Shown here one piece after another: positions 7,195 to 15,990 of a stretch of 20,666 nucleotides of DNA (its first letter is position 1; the number at the start of each line of letters is the position of its first letter). Source of the stretch: B1 sp034439755. Its GTDB lineage: Bacteria > Bacteroidota > Bacteroidia > UKL13-3. Location: the NCBI GenBank assembly GCA_034439755.1, contig JAWXAZ010000076.1, positions 1-20,666 of the forward strand, read 5' to 3'. The notes beneath the pieces are model-generated. The model was not told the DNA's origin. It worked only from the letters and a program-made list of their open reading frames with translations, and made no database searches. Both the position numbers and the translations under genes were made by a program.

Positions 7195-7932
7195 ATGAAT
7201 ATGAAAAAAATATATATTTCAATATTACTTAGCTTGCTGTTAGTAGGCAATTTGAAGGCTCAATACTTTAAAGAAAACAACTATTATGATTTATCCCTTT
7301 CCACAAAGGGTAATCAATCGTTGGCATCTATTAGTTGGAATCACTTGCATGGAATGGGAAAGTCAAAAAAATTTAGCCTGGGATATGGACTTAGGTACAA
7401 TGCGAATTTTGGCAAGGATGCTGATTTTATTACTGCGCCAGCCAAATTAACTTCTGGCAGCTCTGGATTAGGAGTTTTATTTTCGGAAAATAAATTGGGA
7501 AATTTTGATACGGTTTTTATCCCAAAATATATGGTTCATTCTATTAATGCTTCCATTTATTTAAACTATCAATTTAATCAAAAATGGGGCATGGCTTTTA
7601 ATATAGATGCAGTTGGTTTTTCATTTGGTTTGAACCAAGTTTCGCAATACAATAGCAGCAAAAAAACGCAATCTCCCAACCAGGCAATTGAACAAAGTGC
7701 ATCTCCTACCAAAACCAATTTACTCTTGGTGAGCGACAATGATTATGGGTCGCTTAATTCAGAAATCTATGTGATATATTGGTTCAAACCGAAATGGGCG
7801 CTAAAAGGCGGTGCATCTTTTAGTTTTACAGAATATACTACCGTTAACAAGTTATATTTAGATAATGATCGGTTTAGAAATAAGTCCTTACAGGGTATGA
7901 TTGGAATTTCTTACTCCCCTTTTAGGAATTAA
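7195..7932 (+). CDS. Predicted outer-membrane beta-barrel protein of unknown function
   Basis: 245 residues with a signal peptide ending LKAQ (about residue 23). Alternating hydrophobic and polar strands with aromatic girdle residues (FSLGYGLRYNANF, SIYLNYQFNQKWGMAFNID, YVIYWFKPKWALKGGASFSF) and a C-terminal strand ending SYSPFRN point to a small beta-barrel of about eight to ten strands. A Ser/Gln/Lys-rich stretch at about 155-175 is probably an extracellular loop. A second in-frame ATG two codons in (7201) is an equal start candidate. No family was recognised. It belongs to the same tight operon as its neighbours. Confidence 0.6.
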   Translation: MNMKKIYISILLSLLLVGNLKAQYFKENNYYDLSLSTKGNQSLASISWNHLHGMGKSKKFSLGYGLRYNANFGKDADFITAPAKLTSGSSGLGVLFSENKLGNFDTVFIPKYMVHSINASIYLNYQFNQKWGMAFNIDAVGFSFGLNQVSQYNSSKKTQSPNQAIEQSASPTKTNLLLVSDNDYGSLNSEIYVIYWFKPKWALKGGASFSFTEYTTVNKLYLDNDRFRNKSLQGMIGISYSPFRN

Positions 7933-7937
7933 TTGGC

Positions 7938-8456
7938 ATGAAAAAAATACTATTTGTCGTATTCGTTTTTTCATGTTATTTTGTTAAAGGTCAGGTGCTA
8001 TTTTCTGAGGTAACATTTGAGATTCGCAATGCAGGTTTAGTGGTGAATGGCCATTTTGAGGAAGTAAAAGGAGTCATTAAATTTGATCCAAATGCTTTAC
8101 AGAAATCGAGTATAAAAGCAACAGTGGGGGCGAACGACATAAACACAGGGATTGCGGCAAGAGATAAGCATTTAAAAAAAGACACCTATTTTAACGTAGA
8201 AAAATTTCCCTTAATATTGCTCGAATCTAAATTTTTTGGCAAAACTTCTGATGGGTTTAAAGGGTATTTTTTACTAACTATGAAGGGCGTTAGTAAAGAT
8301 GTTATTATTCCATTTACCTATGTTAGCGGTGAAAATCATTTTTATTTAAAAGGCTCATTTGAATTAAATAGATTGGATTATGGGATTGGAGAAAAAAACA
8401 TGTTTATGTCTAATGAAGTGAAAATAAATATTTTCATCAAACTCGAAAAAAAATGA
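7938..8456 (+). CDS. YceI-family secreted lipid-binding-like protein
   Basis: 172 residues: a signal peptide ending FVKGQ (about 19), then a YceI lipocalin-like barrel. Family features are the GHFEEVKGVIKFDP strand pair, NDINTGIAARDKHLKKDTYF, FPLILLESKFFG and GYFLLTMKGVSKDVIIPF. YceI proteins bind long polyisoprenoid or similar amphiphilic molecules in the periplasm, but the ligand here is unknown. It starts five bases after the barrel gene and overlaps the DinB-like gene by four bases (ATGA). This is one of two YceI genes in the window; the other is controlled by a MarR protein. Confidence 0.85.
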   Translation: MKKILFVVFVFSCYFVKGQVLFSEVTFEIRNAGLVVNGHFEEVKGVIKFDPNALQKSSIKATVGANDINTGIAARDKHLKKDTYFNVEKFPLILLESKFFGKTSDGFKGYFLLTMKGVSKDVIIPFTYVSGENHFYLKGSFELNRLDYGIGEKNMFMSNEVKINIFIKLEKK

Positions 8457-8971
8457 TAAAAGAATTGGCAAATGCGTCTGTTGTTTTGCTTGAGCAAATA
8501 GCGGATTTGGTGAAACAACTTGATAAGAATAGGTATGCTAAAGAATTGCCTTTATTAAATGGCAATACAATAGGCAAACATGTTAGGCATGTTTTAGAGG
8601 TTTATGGCGAAATGGTAAATGGAGAATTGGTTGTTAATTATGATGCCAGAAAAAGGAGTTTAAGTTTAGAAACTGATGTAGATTTTGCCCTTCATTATGT
8701 ATCAACTTTAAAGACGCAATTAAGGCAATTAAATGAAGATGCATTAATAAATTTGAGGACTAAATTTGACATAAACAGTGATGTTTTAGTTCATACCAGT
8801 TTAGGCAGAGAGCTTGCCTATAATATAGAACATGCCATCCATCACATGGCCATTATTCAGATTGTGGTGAAGCATTACCATAAAGACATTTTGCTATCGG
8901 ATCAATTTGGGGTTGCATTTTCAACCCTAGCGTATTTAAACGAAAATGTGTACACTCACTTACCTTCCTAA
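8453..8971 (+). CDS. DinB-like four-helix metal-binding protein
   Basis: 172 residues, mainly helical and cytoplasmic. The DinB/YfiT-type metal site is visible: GKHVRHVLE with His43 and His46, and NIEHAIHHMA with His127, His130 and His131. Members of this superfamily include thiol-dependent S-transferases (bacillithiol and mycothiol enzymes) and many proteins of unknown role, so a specific reaction cannot be assigned. The ATG overlaps the YceI stop by four bases, and the 3' end overlaps the NRDE gene start by 26 bases. Confidence 0.75.
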   Translation: MIKELANASVVLLEQIADLVKQLDKNRYAKELPLLNGNTIGKHVRHVLEVYGEMVNGELVVNYDARKRSLSLETDVDFALHYVSTLKTQLRQLNEDALINLRTKFDINSDVLVHTSLGRELAYNIEHAIHHMAIIQIVVKHYHKDILLSDQFGVAFSTLAYLNENVYTHLPS

Positions 8972-9663
8972 TAAACATGGTGGATTTTTCTTGACCTCCA
9001 ATAGGGATGAAAAATTAAAGAGGGCCGCTGCGCTTGAGCCCGATTATTACAGGCATGGCGATTTACAACTATTGTATCCAAAAGATGGTCAATCGGGAGG
9101 CACATGGCTGGCTACGGCAAATAATGGGTTTACCATTTGTTTTGTTGAATGGCGCGTTTATAAAACATGAGCCCAAACCGCCCTATGCCAAGAGTAGGGG
9201 TTTGGTTTTATTAGATTTCTTTCATTATAACAATGTTGAACTGTTCTTAAACAACTATGATTTTTTGGGTATTGAACCGTTTACCCTACTTATTTTTTCT
9301 GATCAAGCGGCAATTTCTGAAATTAGGTGGGATGGGCTTACTACCCATTTTAAGAGTTTGGATGCCACCAGTGCGCATATTTGGTCTTCAGCAACCTTAT
9401 ATAGTTCAGAGATTGTGAAAGCACGTGAGGAGGCTTTTTATTCATTTATTGAAAGCAAAAACAGCATTTTAGCCAAGGATTTAATAGAATTTCACCATTT
9501 TGATGGCATTGATTCTCCATTAACGGCCATTAAAATGCTTCCTAATAACGGAACGCAAACTTTAAGTGTTACTTGTATTAGTCGTACCGGCACCATGGCT
9601 ATGATGAATTATGCCAATTTGGCTGATAAAACTGAACACACCTTTGAGTTAATCTGTCATTGA
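8946..9663 (+). pseudogene. NRDE/TANGO2-family protein, frameshifted at a T4 run
   Basis: The start MCTLTYLPN, with Cys at position 2, and the motif NRDE at residues 19-22 are diagnostic of the NRDE (TANGO2) family, proposed to have an Ntn-hydrolase-like fold; its cellular role is debated and may involve heme or lipid metabolism. The first frame runs to a TGA at 9168-9170. The family sequence continues in another frame as LLNGAFIKHEPKPPYAKSRG, LVLLDFF, and on to a TGA at 9661-9663. Removing one T from the four at 9140-9143 reads TICLLNGAFIKHEPK, the expected family segment, so this is a one-base insertion. The start overlaps DinB by 26 bases and the end overlaps the ATP-grasp start, as expected for a once intact operon gene. 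Confidence 0.8.
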
Positions 9664-10730
9664 TTTTGAGCAGTATTATTTATACACCCAACCTTAACTT
9701 TTTAAGATATAGGACTTATCCATTTTGGTTAAAAAAAATATTGCATTTTGAGTTCTGGCCCGTTTACATTTTGTATTTTCCTGTATTTATATATTTGTTG
9801 TGGTTGGCATTAAAGGCTAGGTCGCTTACGTTTTATACCTTGGCAAATCCAGGGATATTTTTAGGCGGAATAAGCGGTGAAAGCAAATGGGATTTACTAA
9901 AAAAAATCGACTCAAAATATTTACCCAATAGCATTTATCTAGCTAAAAATCTTTCGCATTTTGACGCCAGGGATAAAATTAAAAATGCCCATATAAGCTT
10001 CCCATTTATTGTTAAACCCAACCAAGGAGAGCGTGGCAAAGCGGTTGAAAAAATTGAAAACGAGGAGATGCTTATGGCTTATTTAAATAGCAACTCTGGC
10101 GAAAAAATTGTGCAATCGTTTATTTCGTTTCCCATAGAATTAGGGGTTCTTTTTTATCAGGTGCCCAATAGCCAGGAATTTGGAATTACTTCTGTGGTGA
10201 TGAAATCCTTTTTAAGCATTGTTGGGGATGGCTTTAAAACAATAGAAACGCTTATTATGGAAAGTGAGCGCGCTAACCTTCAAAGGCCTTATTTATTAAA
10301 CAAATTCAAGTTACGCTTAACCGAGGTTTTAACCTTTGGCGAGGTTCTTATGCTTGAACCAATTGGCAACCATTGCAGGGGCACCACCTTTATGAGCAAA
10401 CAAGAATTAATTACCCCTCAATTGGAAAAGGTTTTTAAAGAAATTAGCAAAAACATAGAAGGATTTTACATTGGCCGTTATGATTTAAAGGTTAAGTCAA
10501 TTGAAGATTTATACTTAGGTAAAAATATAAGCATTATGGAATTGAATGGAATTGCTTCGGAACCAGCGCATATTTACGACCCAAAAGGTTCACTCCTTGA
10601 TGCCTATCGTGCTTTATTTAAACATGTTAATTTAATCTATAAAATTGCTTTAGAAAACAAGAAGATTGGGATGCCTTATATATCCTTAAAAAACTTCTAT
10701 TTTGCACTCAAAAACCCACCTATCATATAG
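9660..10730 (+). CDS. ATP-grasp domain protein with N-terminal membrane segment
   Basis: 356 residues. A hydrophobic, aromatic N-terminus (LHFEFWPVYILYFPVFIYLLWLAL, about 28-52) suggests membrane association. An ATP-grasp fold follows: FPFIVKPNQGERGKAVEKI (about 114-132) with the nucleotide-binding lysine, then KIVQSFISFPIELGVLFY, and the metal-binding end GRYDLKVKS with IMELNGIASEPAHIYDP. ATP-grasp enzymes join a carboxylate to an amine or thiol via an acyl phosphate; D-Ala-D-Ala ligase is a relative, but this is not a cell-wall ligase by length or context. The TTG start overlaps the preceding TGA; another TTG lies six bases on. Confidence 0.7.
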   Translation: MILSSIIYTPNLNFLRYRTYPFWLKKILHFEFWPVYILYFPVFIYLLWLALKARSLTFYTLANPGIFLGGISGESKWDLLKKIDSKYLPNSIYLAKNLSHFDARDKIKNAHISFPFIVKPNQGERGKAVEKIENEEMLMAYLNSNSGEKIVQSFISFPIELGVLFYQVPNSQEFGITSVVMKSFLSIVGDGFKTIETLIMESERANLQRPYLLNKFKLRLTEVLTFGEVLMLEPIGNHCRGTTFMSKQELITPQLEKVFKEISKNIEGFYIGRYDLKVKSIEDLYLGKNISIMELNGIASEPAHIYDPKGSLLDAYRALFKHVNLIYKIALENKKIGMPYISLKNFYFALKNPPII

Positions 10731-10731
10731 C

Positions 10732-11346
10732 ATGTTTGCGTTTTATTTCCTCTTTGCCACCTCAGTCAGCTTTTTTGGATCTATGCAACCCGGCCCTGTT
10801 AATTTAACGGTTTTGAGTGCATGCGTTCAAAGTAATTTTAAAAAAGCCTTTTATATTGCCATTGGGGGATCCATACCCGAGGTGTTCTATTCATTTTGTG
10901 CCATTCTTTTTGCGTATAAAATTGAAACTTATACAGCGCCATTGCAGAAATTATCTAGCTATGTTGCCCTTGTATTTATGCTTATTGGCGTGATATTATT
11001 TTTCATTCAATCTAGTGCAAATACTTCACCTAAAAAGGAATCCAAATATGGATTGGTAACAGGTTTTTTAGTTTCAATCATCAATCCGCAATTGATCTTG
11101 TTTTGGATTGCCATTATAGCCGCCTTGCAGGTAAAACAATTTAGTTTAGTGAAAGCTGGGTTTATAAGTCAGATGAGCTTTGCCCTAGGCACAGGCGTTG
11201 GGGCTTTCCTTTTGCATTATGCATTAATTTATTTTGTTCGAACCTATTCAACTTCTAATGCCATTCAAATGCTTAGACAATATGGCAATAAAATGATGGG
11301 CGCCATGTTATTTGTTTTAGGGCTAGTACAGTATTTTCTGTCCTAA
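10732..11346 (+). CDS. LysE-family amino-acid exporter-like membrane protein
   Basis: 204 residues with about six membrane helices. The first helix carries the family signature FFGSMQPGPVNLTVLSACVQ, followed by AFYIAIGGSIPEVFYSFCA and, near the middle, GLVTGFLVSIINPQLILFWI with the conserved N-P. LysE/RhtB proteins export amino acids or other small molecules. The ATG at 10732, one base after the ATP-grasp stop, is preferred to a TTG at 10702 because the family starts close to the first helix. Its place after an ATP-grasp gene raises the idea that it exports the ligase product, which is inference. Confidence 0.8.
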   Translation: MFAFYFLFATSVSFFGSMQPGPVNLTVLSACVQSNFKKAFYIAIGGSIPEVFYSFCAILFAYKIETYTAPLQKLSSYVALVFMLIGVILFFIQSSANTSPKKESKYGLVTGFLVSIINPQLILFWIAIIAALQVKQFSLVKAGFISQMSFALGTGVGAFLLHYALIYFVRTYSTSNAIQMLRQYGNKMMGAMLFVLGLVQYFLS

Positions 11347-11402
11347 TTGATGTAATATATTTTTCTTAGAAAATGCTTTTGGAGCGCATTTATACCGAAA
11401 TA

Positions 11403-11437
11403 AGAAGGAGCTTCTATAAGCAAATTGCAAAGCAATT
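11403..11437. terminator. Weak hairpins between convergent transcription units
   Basis: Two small hairpins lie between the LysE stop and the 3' end of the T9SS pseudogene: AGAAG-GAG-CTTCT (11403-11415) and AATTGC-AAA-GCAATT (11423-11437). An A8 run follows at about 11445-11452. They might end one or both units, but neither has a clear T-tract at its base, so support is weak. No gene is seen in 11347-11476. Confidence 0.25.
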
Positions 11438-11476
11438 ACGTTAGAAAAAAAATTGCTTAAGAAAATAAAATGTTTT

Positions 11477-13074
11477 TTACTGCTTAATTATTTTAATGTT
11501 TTGAACCTCATCATCTGCTTTAACCATGAGCAAGTATATGCCATTAAACAAATGTGATAGGTTAATTACATTTTTAAAGTGATCTAATTTATAAGAATCA
11601 ATATATCTGCCATGCATATCTGTAAGTTCCAGTATTAAGGGTTTCGAAATTTCCTTGGTAATGGTTATTTCCTTGGCAAATGGATTGGGGGACACTGTTA
11701 CAAATTTGGGTTTTGAGACCTTATCAATCCCTATTTTTACGTTTGTTGCACTGTTCGAAAAGGCACTTGAAAAGCTTCTTTTTAGCAATACATCGGGATC
11801 ACAAGTGATACCAAAATAGGCTTATATTATATAATAATTAGGACCAATCAAAGGAAATTGATCAACAAACTGATTTAAATTTCCTTGAATATTGGTTAAG
11901 GCAGTTAAGGTACTATCTGTAGGTCCTCTATAAACATTAATGGTTAAGGTTTGTAGCCCAGAATATGAATCCCAGATTAGGTTATAGGAATTATTTAATC
12001 CTTGATTTATGGTAAGGTGTAAGGTCTTGTGCGGCCATGAAAGTGGACCCTCATTTAAGCAAGTATCGTTTTTCGAGATTTTGTATCTATCTGCCTTCTC
12101 AATAGGATTGGAGCTTAAGTTTACATAATAACCTGGTGAATCTGCTGACGGGTATAAGTACCTTTGCTTAAAGTAGAATAGGCTGAAAAAACGAAGTTGT
12201 TTCCAGTAAAACATTGATAAGGATTGTTAATGCTAAAATTAGCAACTGGTGAAGGATTAAGCGTGATGATGACGGTATTGGAAGTAACTCTAAACAGACA
12301 TTCATTGGTATATAAAATACGGCGGTATAGTTTATTCGCAATTACCTTACTTGGAAGAAAATTTTTGTTTGTGCCAGCATTTTTAAAAATCAGTAAGTCT
12401 ATTTTACCGTCATTATTTAAATCTTCCAACCTAAAAAACGTATAAGATTCTCCTCAATAAATAAACGGATTAATGGCAATTGGTGGTGCAAAGGACAACA
12501 TGGAAATGTTTCCTCCTAAACCCAAATTTCTATAAATTTGTAGGCCGCCGTTATTTAATAAAATCATATCTTTAATTCCATCTCCATCTAAATCTTCAAG
12601 GGCTCCATTATTATGAGACGCAATAAAATAACTTGGATCAGCAAATTGAAGGCCACCTGTTGAGAATGGAACATTGTTTTGAACGCCATTACTCCATTGA
12701 TACTGGCTAGCCCCTGTTCCAGTTAAGGATACCGAATTCCCCATGCAAGGTCCATTTGGCGGCATCATAGAGACACCCACATTTGGCAATGCATTTACTG
12801 CAATACTTAAGCTCTGGGCTGAACCAATATTTGGGGTAACGGTGATGTTACCTGAGTTGCTCCCAAACTTTACTAAAATACTATCATTGTCTTGCCCTTG
12901 CAATATTTGTGTTCCTAATGGAACTTGCCAAGCAAAAGTACTCGCCCCAGAAACATTTACAGAATATAATACCGTATCAGAAAAACAAACAGTAGCAGGA
13001 CCTGATACTTGACCAAGGCAATTTTTATTTAGCAAGAAAAAAGAAACCATTGCTAACAAATAAATCTTTACCAT
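11477..13074 (-). pseudogene. T9SS-sorted PKD/FG-GAP-like surface protein, broken by two stops and a frameshift
   Basis: Reassembled from 13074 down: a signal peptide ending CLGQ, Ig/PKD-like segments (SGPATVCFSDTVLYSV, GNSVSLTGTGASQYQWSNG), FG-GAP-like Asp-rich motifs EDLDGDGIKD and EDLNNDGKID, another PKD-like part (PVANFSINNPYQCFTGNNFV), a fibronectin-like strand set (KTLHLTINQG, LIWDSYSGLQTLTINVYRG) and a sorting domain (FVTVSPNPFAKEITITKE, ending FNGIYLLMVKADDEVQNIKI). Three lesions separate the pieces: an in-frame TGA at 12454-12456, a one-base shift near 12140-12190 (best at GGG 12150-12152, where one more base would give GTYTPSADSPGYYV), and an in-frame TAA at 11822-11824. Intact, it would be about 530 residues, secreted by the type IX system, probably as an adhesin or surface-layer protein. 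A perfect -7 element TACATTTG (13097-13104, minus strand) lies upstream without a clear -33 box. Confidence 0.75.
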
Positions 13075-13182
13075 TATAAGGCGCTCAATTGATAATCAAA
13101 TGTAACTAAATTAAAGCAAACTAATAAGATAAATACTGCAGAGAATTTAATATTTGACAACCCAAATGGTTGCCTTACAATC

Positions 13183-14004
13183 CTATTTCTTTTTAAACGT
13201 TTCCATTGGCAAGTTAAATCCAAATTGCAATGCAAGTGCGCCAGAAAAGAAATGGTGCGAAAGTTGCCCTCGATGGTCGGCGCCAAGCTCGGTATTTAGG
13301 TAATGTGCAAAGGCCAATTGACCTGTTGTTTCTAAAAAGAAGTATTTAAAAATGTCGCAACGTAAGCCAGTATTAGCTCCCAAAACATAGCCTTGAATTT
13401 TAAAATGGCCAGGATCGTAATTGCCCAAAACAGTAGAAATAGTAAACGAATACAATACGCCTGCACCCAATTTGTTGTGAATGCTTAACTCGGTGTGATT
13501 ACCTTTATACAATGAATGTTTTTTAACAATATTACCCATTAAATAATTGTTGCCGTTGGTATGCTGTATGTGCACAAAATCTGGGTCAACAAGGGTATCT
13601 AAATCCAATTCTCTGCCCCTAATATTTCCTTTAACATGAACCAATTGATTGTCTGTTACCACGTATTTTAAATGGTCCCAACTAAGCTCAACACCTAAAT
13701 TTCTTTTATCATTAAACAAGTAGCCAATATGCAAATTGTATTGCGGTATGGTGAGTTCATTGAGCGCACCAATATGTTCAAAATTATTCTTATCGTGGGC
13801 AGTGGCTTTAACCATGGTAAAATCGTAATTATCTGTGCTGTGGTTGCTTAAATGCAGGGTGCTTTTGGTGTAAGCTTCGCGGTTGTAGCCCCAAGATAAA
13901 TAAAATGTTCCAGGCTTTTTGGCCTGACCCAAAGCCTCAAAAAAAGGGAGAATGAGTAGCAAGAATAAAATGCCTTTAAAATTGGCAGAACGCAAAATAA
14001 ACAT
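13183..14004 (-). CDS. Predicted outer-membrane beta-barrel protein of unknown function
   Basis: 273 residues. The signal peptide ends near FEALGQ (about 27). The remainder has repeated amphipathic strands rich in Tyr, Phe and Gly (KPGTFYLSWGYNREAYTKST, QYNLHIGYLFNDKRNLGVEL, YFFLETTGQLAFAHYLNTEL) and ends FSGALALQFGFNLPMETFKKK. This fits a medium-sized outer-membrane barrel found in Bacteroidota, with no known role. It is read in the same direction as the downstream T9SS pseudogene, with a gap of 108 bases. The gene is intact, unlike that neighbour. No promoter with both boxes was found upstream; CATATTTG (14025-14032) is one base from a -7 element. Confidence 0.6.
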   Translation of the reverse strand: MFILRSANFKGILFLLLILPFFEALGQAKKPGTFYLSWGYNREAYTKSTLHLSNHSTDNYDFTMVKATAHDKNNFEHIGALNELTIPQYNLHIGYLFNDKRNLGVELSWDHLKYVVTDNQLVHVKGNIRGRELDLDTLVDPDFVHIQHTNGNNYLMGNIVKKHSLYKGNHTELSIHNKLGAGVLYSFTISTVLGNYDPGHFKIQGYVLGANTGLRCDIFKYFFLETTGQLAFAHYLNTELGADHRGQLSHHFFSGALALQFGFNLPMETFKKK

Positions 14005-14328
14005 GATGAGTTTTTTAAGGAGTGCAAATATGCCGCTTTTACTATTAATTGTTTATTAAATCTCCCAATTGTTCGGAGAAAAAATATGAGGTAATACCGC
14101 TACCCATTATGTGCAATAGATAACTCCGATGTGCATTAGGCAATAGTCCAAAAATCGTTGGAATTAACAACTTGTCACTTGGCATTTATCAATGCTAAAA
14201 TAAAAATTGTCCATTTGACTAATTTAATTTTTGGATCAAATTAATTTAAATAAAGGTATAAATTACCACAAATCCTTATTTGCGAACAGAAAAAATAGGT
14301 CTATTTTCGCCCCACAGATCAATAAATT
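14005..14328. other. Divergent intergenic region before the urocanate hydratase gene
   Basis: 324 bases without a plausible coding frame. It contains the hutU promoter at its right end and two GTCCA boxes (14146-14150 and 14209-14213, 63 bp apart) that resemble the AraC-type boxes at 5204 and 5225. No RNA structure was recognised. Confidence 0.6.
14279..14309 (+). promoter_or_regulatory. hutU promoter
   Basis: TTTG (14279-14282), 19 bases, then TATTTTCG (14302-14309), one base from TAnnTTTG. This would put the transcript start near 14316 and leave a very short leader before the ATG at 14329. Confidence 0.55.
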
Positions 14329-15990
14329 ATGAGCAGAGTAATACATGCCGCTACAGGCAATAAACTAAGTTGTAAGGGATGGGTTCAAGAGGCAGCCTTA
14401 AGAATGCTGCATAATAACCTAGATCCAGATGTAGCCGAGAGACCCGAAGACTTAATTGTATATGGTGGTATAGGCAAAGCAGCCCGTAATTGGGAAAGCT
14501 TTGAGTTGATAGAAAAAGCATTAATGGATTTAGAGGAGGATGAAACTTTGCTTATTCAAAGTGGTAAACCGGTGGGCATTTTACCTACTCATAAAGATGC
14601 ACCCAGGGTAATTATTAGCAATAGCATGTTGGTACCTAAATGGGCCAATTGGGAAACCTTTCATGAGTTAGACAAAAAAGGCCTCATGATGTATGGTCAG
14701 ATGACTGCGGGTAGCTGGATTTACATTGGCTCTCAAGGTATTGTTCAAGGTACTTACGAAACTTTTGCAGAGGCTGCTCGTCAGCATTTTAATGGCTCGC
14801 TTAAAGGCACCTTAACGGTAACCGCAGGATTAGGTGGCATGGGTGGCGCACAGCCTTTGGCAGTGACCATGTGCGATGGGGTTTGCTTGGCAGCCGAAAT
14901 GGTTGAGTGGCGCATCAAGAAGCGCTTAGAAACGCGCTACCTCGATGTAATGAGCAGAGACATAGACCAAGCCATTGACATGGCTTTAAAAGCGAAGGTA
15001 GAAGGCAGAAGCTTATCGATAGGAGTTGTTTGTAACGTGATTGATTTGTTGGAACGTTTAATTGAACGCAATATCACGCCAGATTTGTTGACCGATCAAA
15101 CTTCGGCGCACGACCCATTAAACGGATATTACCCAGAAGACCTAGCAGAAGAAGTGTCGGATAGAATGCGCAAAACAGACCCCGATAAATATACCCGTTT
15201 AAGTTTGGATACCATGGCGCATCATGTGAAGTTGATGTTGGAGTTGCAAAGCCGAGGTGCCATTACTTTTGATTATGGCAACAACTTACGCGGCCAAGCA
15301 AAAGACCAGCGCGGAGTGGCCAATGCGTTTAATTTTCCGGGCTTTGTGCCTGCTTATATTCGTCCGTTATTCTGCGAAGGAAAAGGTCCGTTTAGGTGGG
15401 TGGCATTGAGTGGCGACCCCAATGATATTTATGTAACCGATCAAGTAATGAAGGACTTGTTTCCTGAGAATATTTCCTTGCACCGCTGGTTAGACATGGC
15501 TAGGGAGCGCATTGCCTTTCAAGGGTTGCCTGCGAGAATATGTTGGATCGGACAGGGAGATAGAGAAAAAGCAGCTTTGGCATTTAATGAATTGGTGAGA
15601 ACGGGTAAGGTTAAGGGCCCAATTGTGATTGGCAGAGATCATTTGGATACGGGATCTGTGGCTTCGCCAAACCGCGAAACTGAGGCAATGAAAGATGGCA
15701 GTGATGCTGTTGCCGATTGGCCAATTTTGAATGCTTTGATTAACACGGCAGGTGGTGCAAGTTGGGTAAGTGTGCATCATGGTGGCGGCGTGGGAATGGG
15801 TTATAGCATACACGCTGGTATGGTAATTTTAGCAGATGGCACTGAGGATGCGGCGCGTAGGTTAAAACGTGTATTGCATAACGACCCAGCGATGGGTGTA
15901 ATAAGGCATGCCGATGCGGGTTATGATATTGCCATTGATACAGCACGCAAGCACCGTTTGGATATTAAAGAACGCTTGAAGGATAAATAA
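14329..15990 (+). CDS. hutU: Urocanate hydratase (urocanase)
   Basis: Converts urocanate to 4-imidazolone-5-propionate, the second step of histidine breakdown, in the cytoplasm with tightly bound NAD. The 553-residue length fits the family. Conserved parts are all present: YGGIGKAARNWESFE (45-59), the glycine-rich NAD segment TAGLGGMGGAQPLAVTMCDG (165-184), FDYGNNLRGQA (324-334), PFRWVALSGDPNDI, and the active-site segment PARICWIGQGDREK with Cys405, equivalent to the catalytic Cys of characterised urocanases, then SVHHGGGVGMGYSIHAG. It stands alone: the hutH, hutI and formimidoyl-transfer genes are not in the window. It has its own promoter and a strong terminator, so it is monocistronic. 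Its coding sequence is visibly richer in G and C than its neighbours, which may reflect strong conservation or high expression. Confidence 0.98.
   Translation: MSRVIHAATGNKLSCKGWVQEAALRMLHNNLDPDVAERPEDLIVYGGIGKAARNWESFELIEKALMDLEEDETLLIQSGKPVGILPTHKDAPRVIISNSMLVPKWANWETFHELDKKGLMMYGQMTAGSWIYIGSQGIVQGTYETFAEAARQHFNGSLKGTLTVTAGLGGMGGAQPLAVTMCDGVCLAAEMVEWRIKKRLETRYLDVMSRDIDQAIDMALKAKVEGRSLSIGVVCNVIDLLERLIERNITPDLLTDQTSAHDPLNGYYPEDLAEEVSDRMRKTDPDKYTRLSLDTMAHHVKLMLELQSRGAITFDYGNNLRGQAKDQRGVANAFNFPGFVPAYIRPLFCEGKGPFRWVALSGDPNDIYVTDQVMKDLFPENISLHRWLDMARERIAFQGLPARICWIGQGDREKAALAFNELVRTGKVKGPIVIGRDHLDTGSVASPNRETEAMKDGSDAVADWPILNALINTAGGASWVSVHHGGGVGMGYSIHAGMVILADGTEDAARRLKRVLHNDPAMGVIRHADAGYDIAIDTARKHRLDIKERLKDK

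Noticed and set aside
10702..10731. LysE start at the TTG at 10702
   Set aside because: It would add ten polar residues before the first helix and overlap the ATP-grasp gene; the ATG at 10732 fits the family.
5568..12456. TGA read as an amino acid (Trp or Sec) because two genes have in-frame TGA (5568-5570, 12454-12456)
   Set aside because: TGA is used as the normal stop in several intact genes, for instance the SGNH gene (1474-1476) and the YceI gene ending at 8456, TGG is common throughout, and the second copy of the YHS duplication has TGG. No Sec-insertion structure was recognised.
15490..15946. Minus-strand open frames inside hutU
   Set aside because: They are composition-driven shadows of a highly conserved gene, rich in His and Pro, with no family features.
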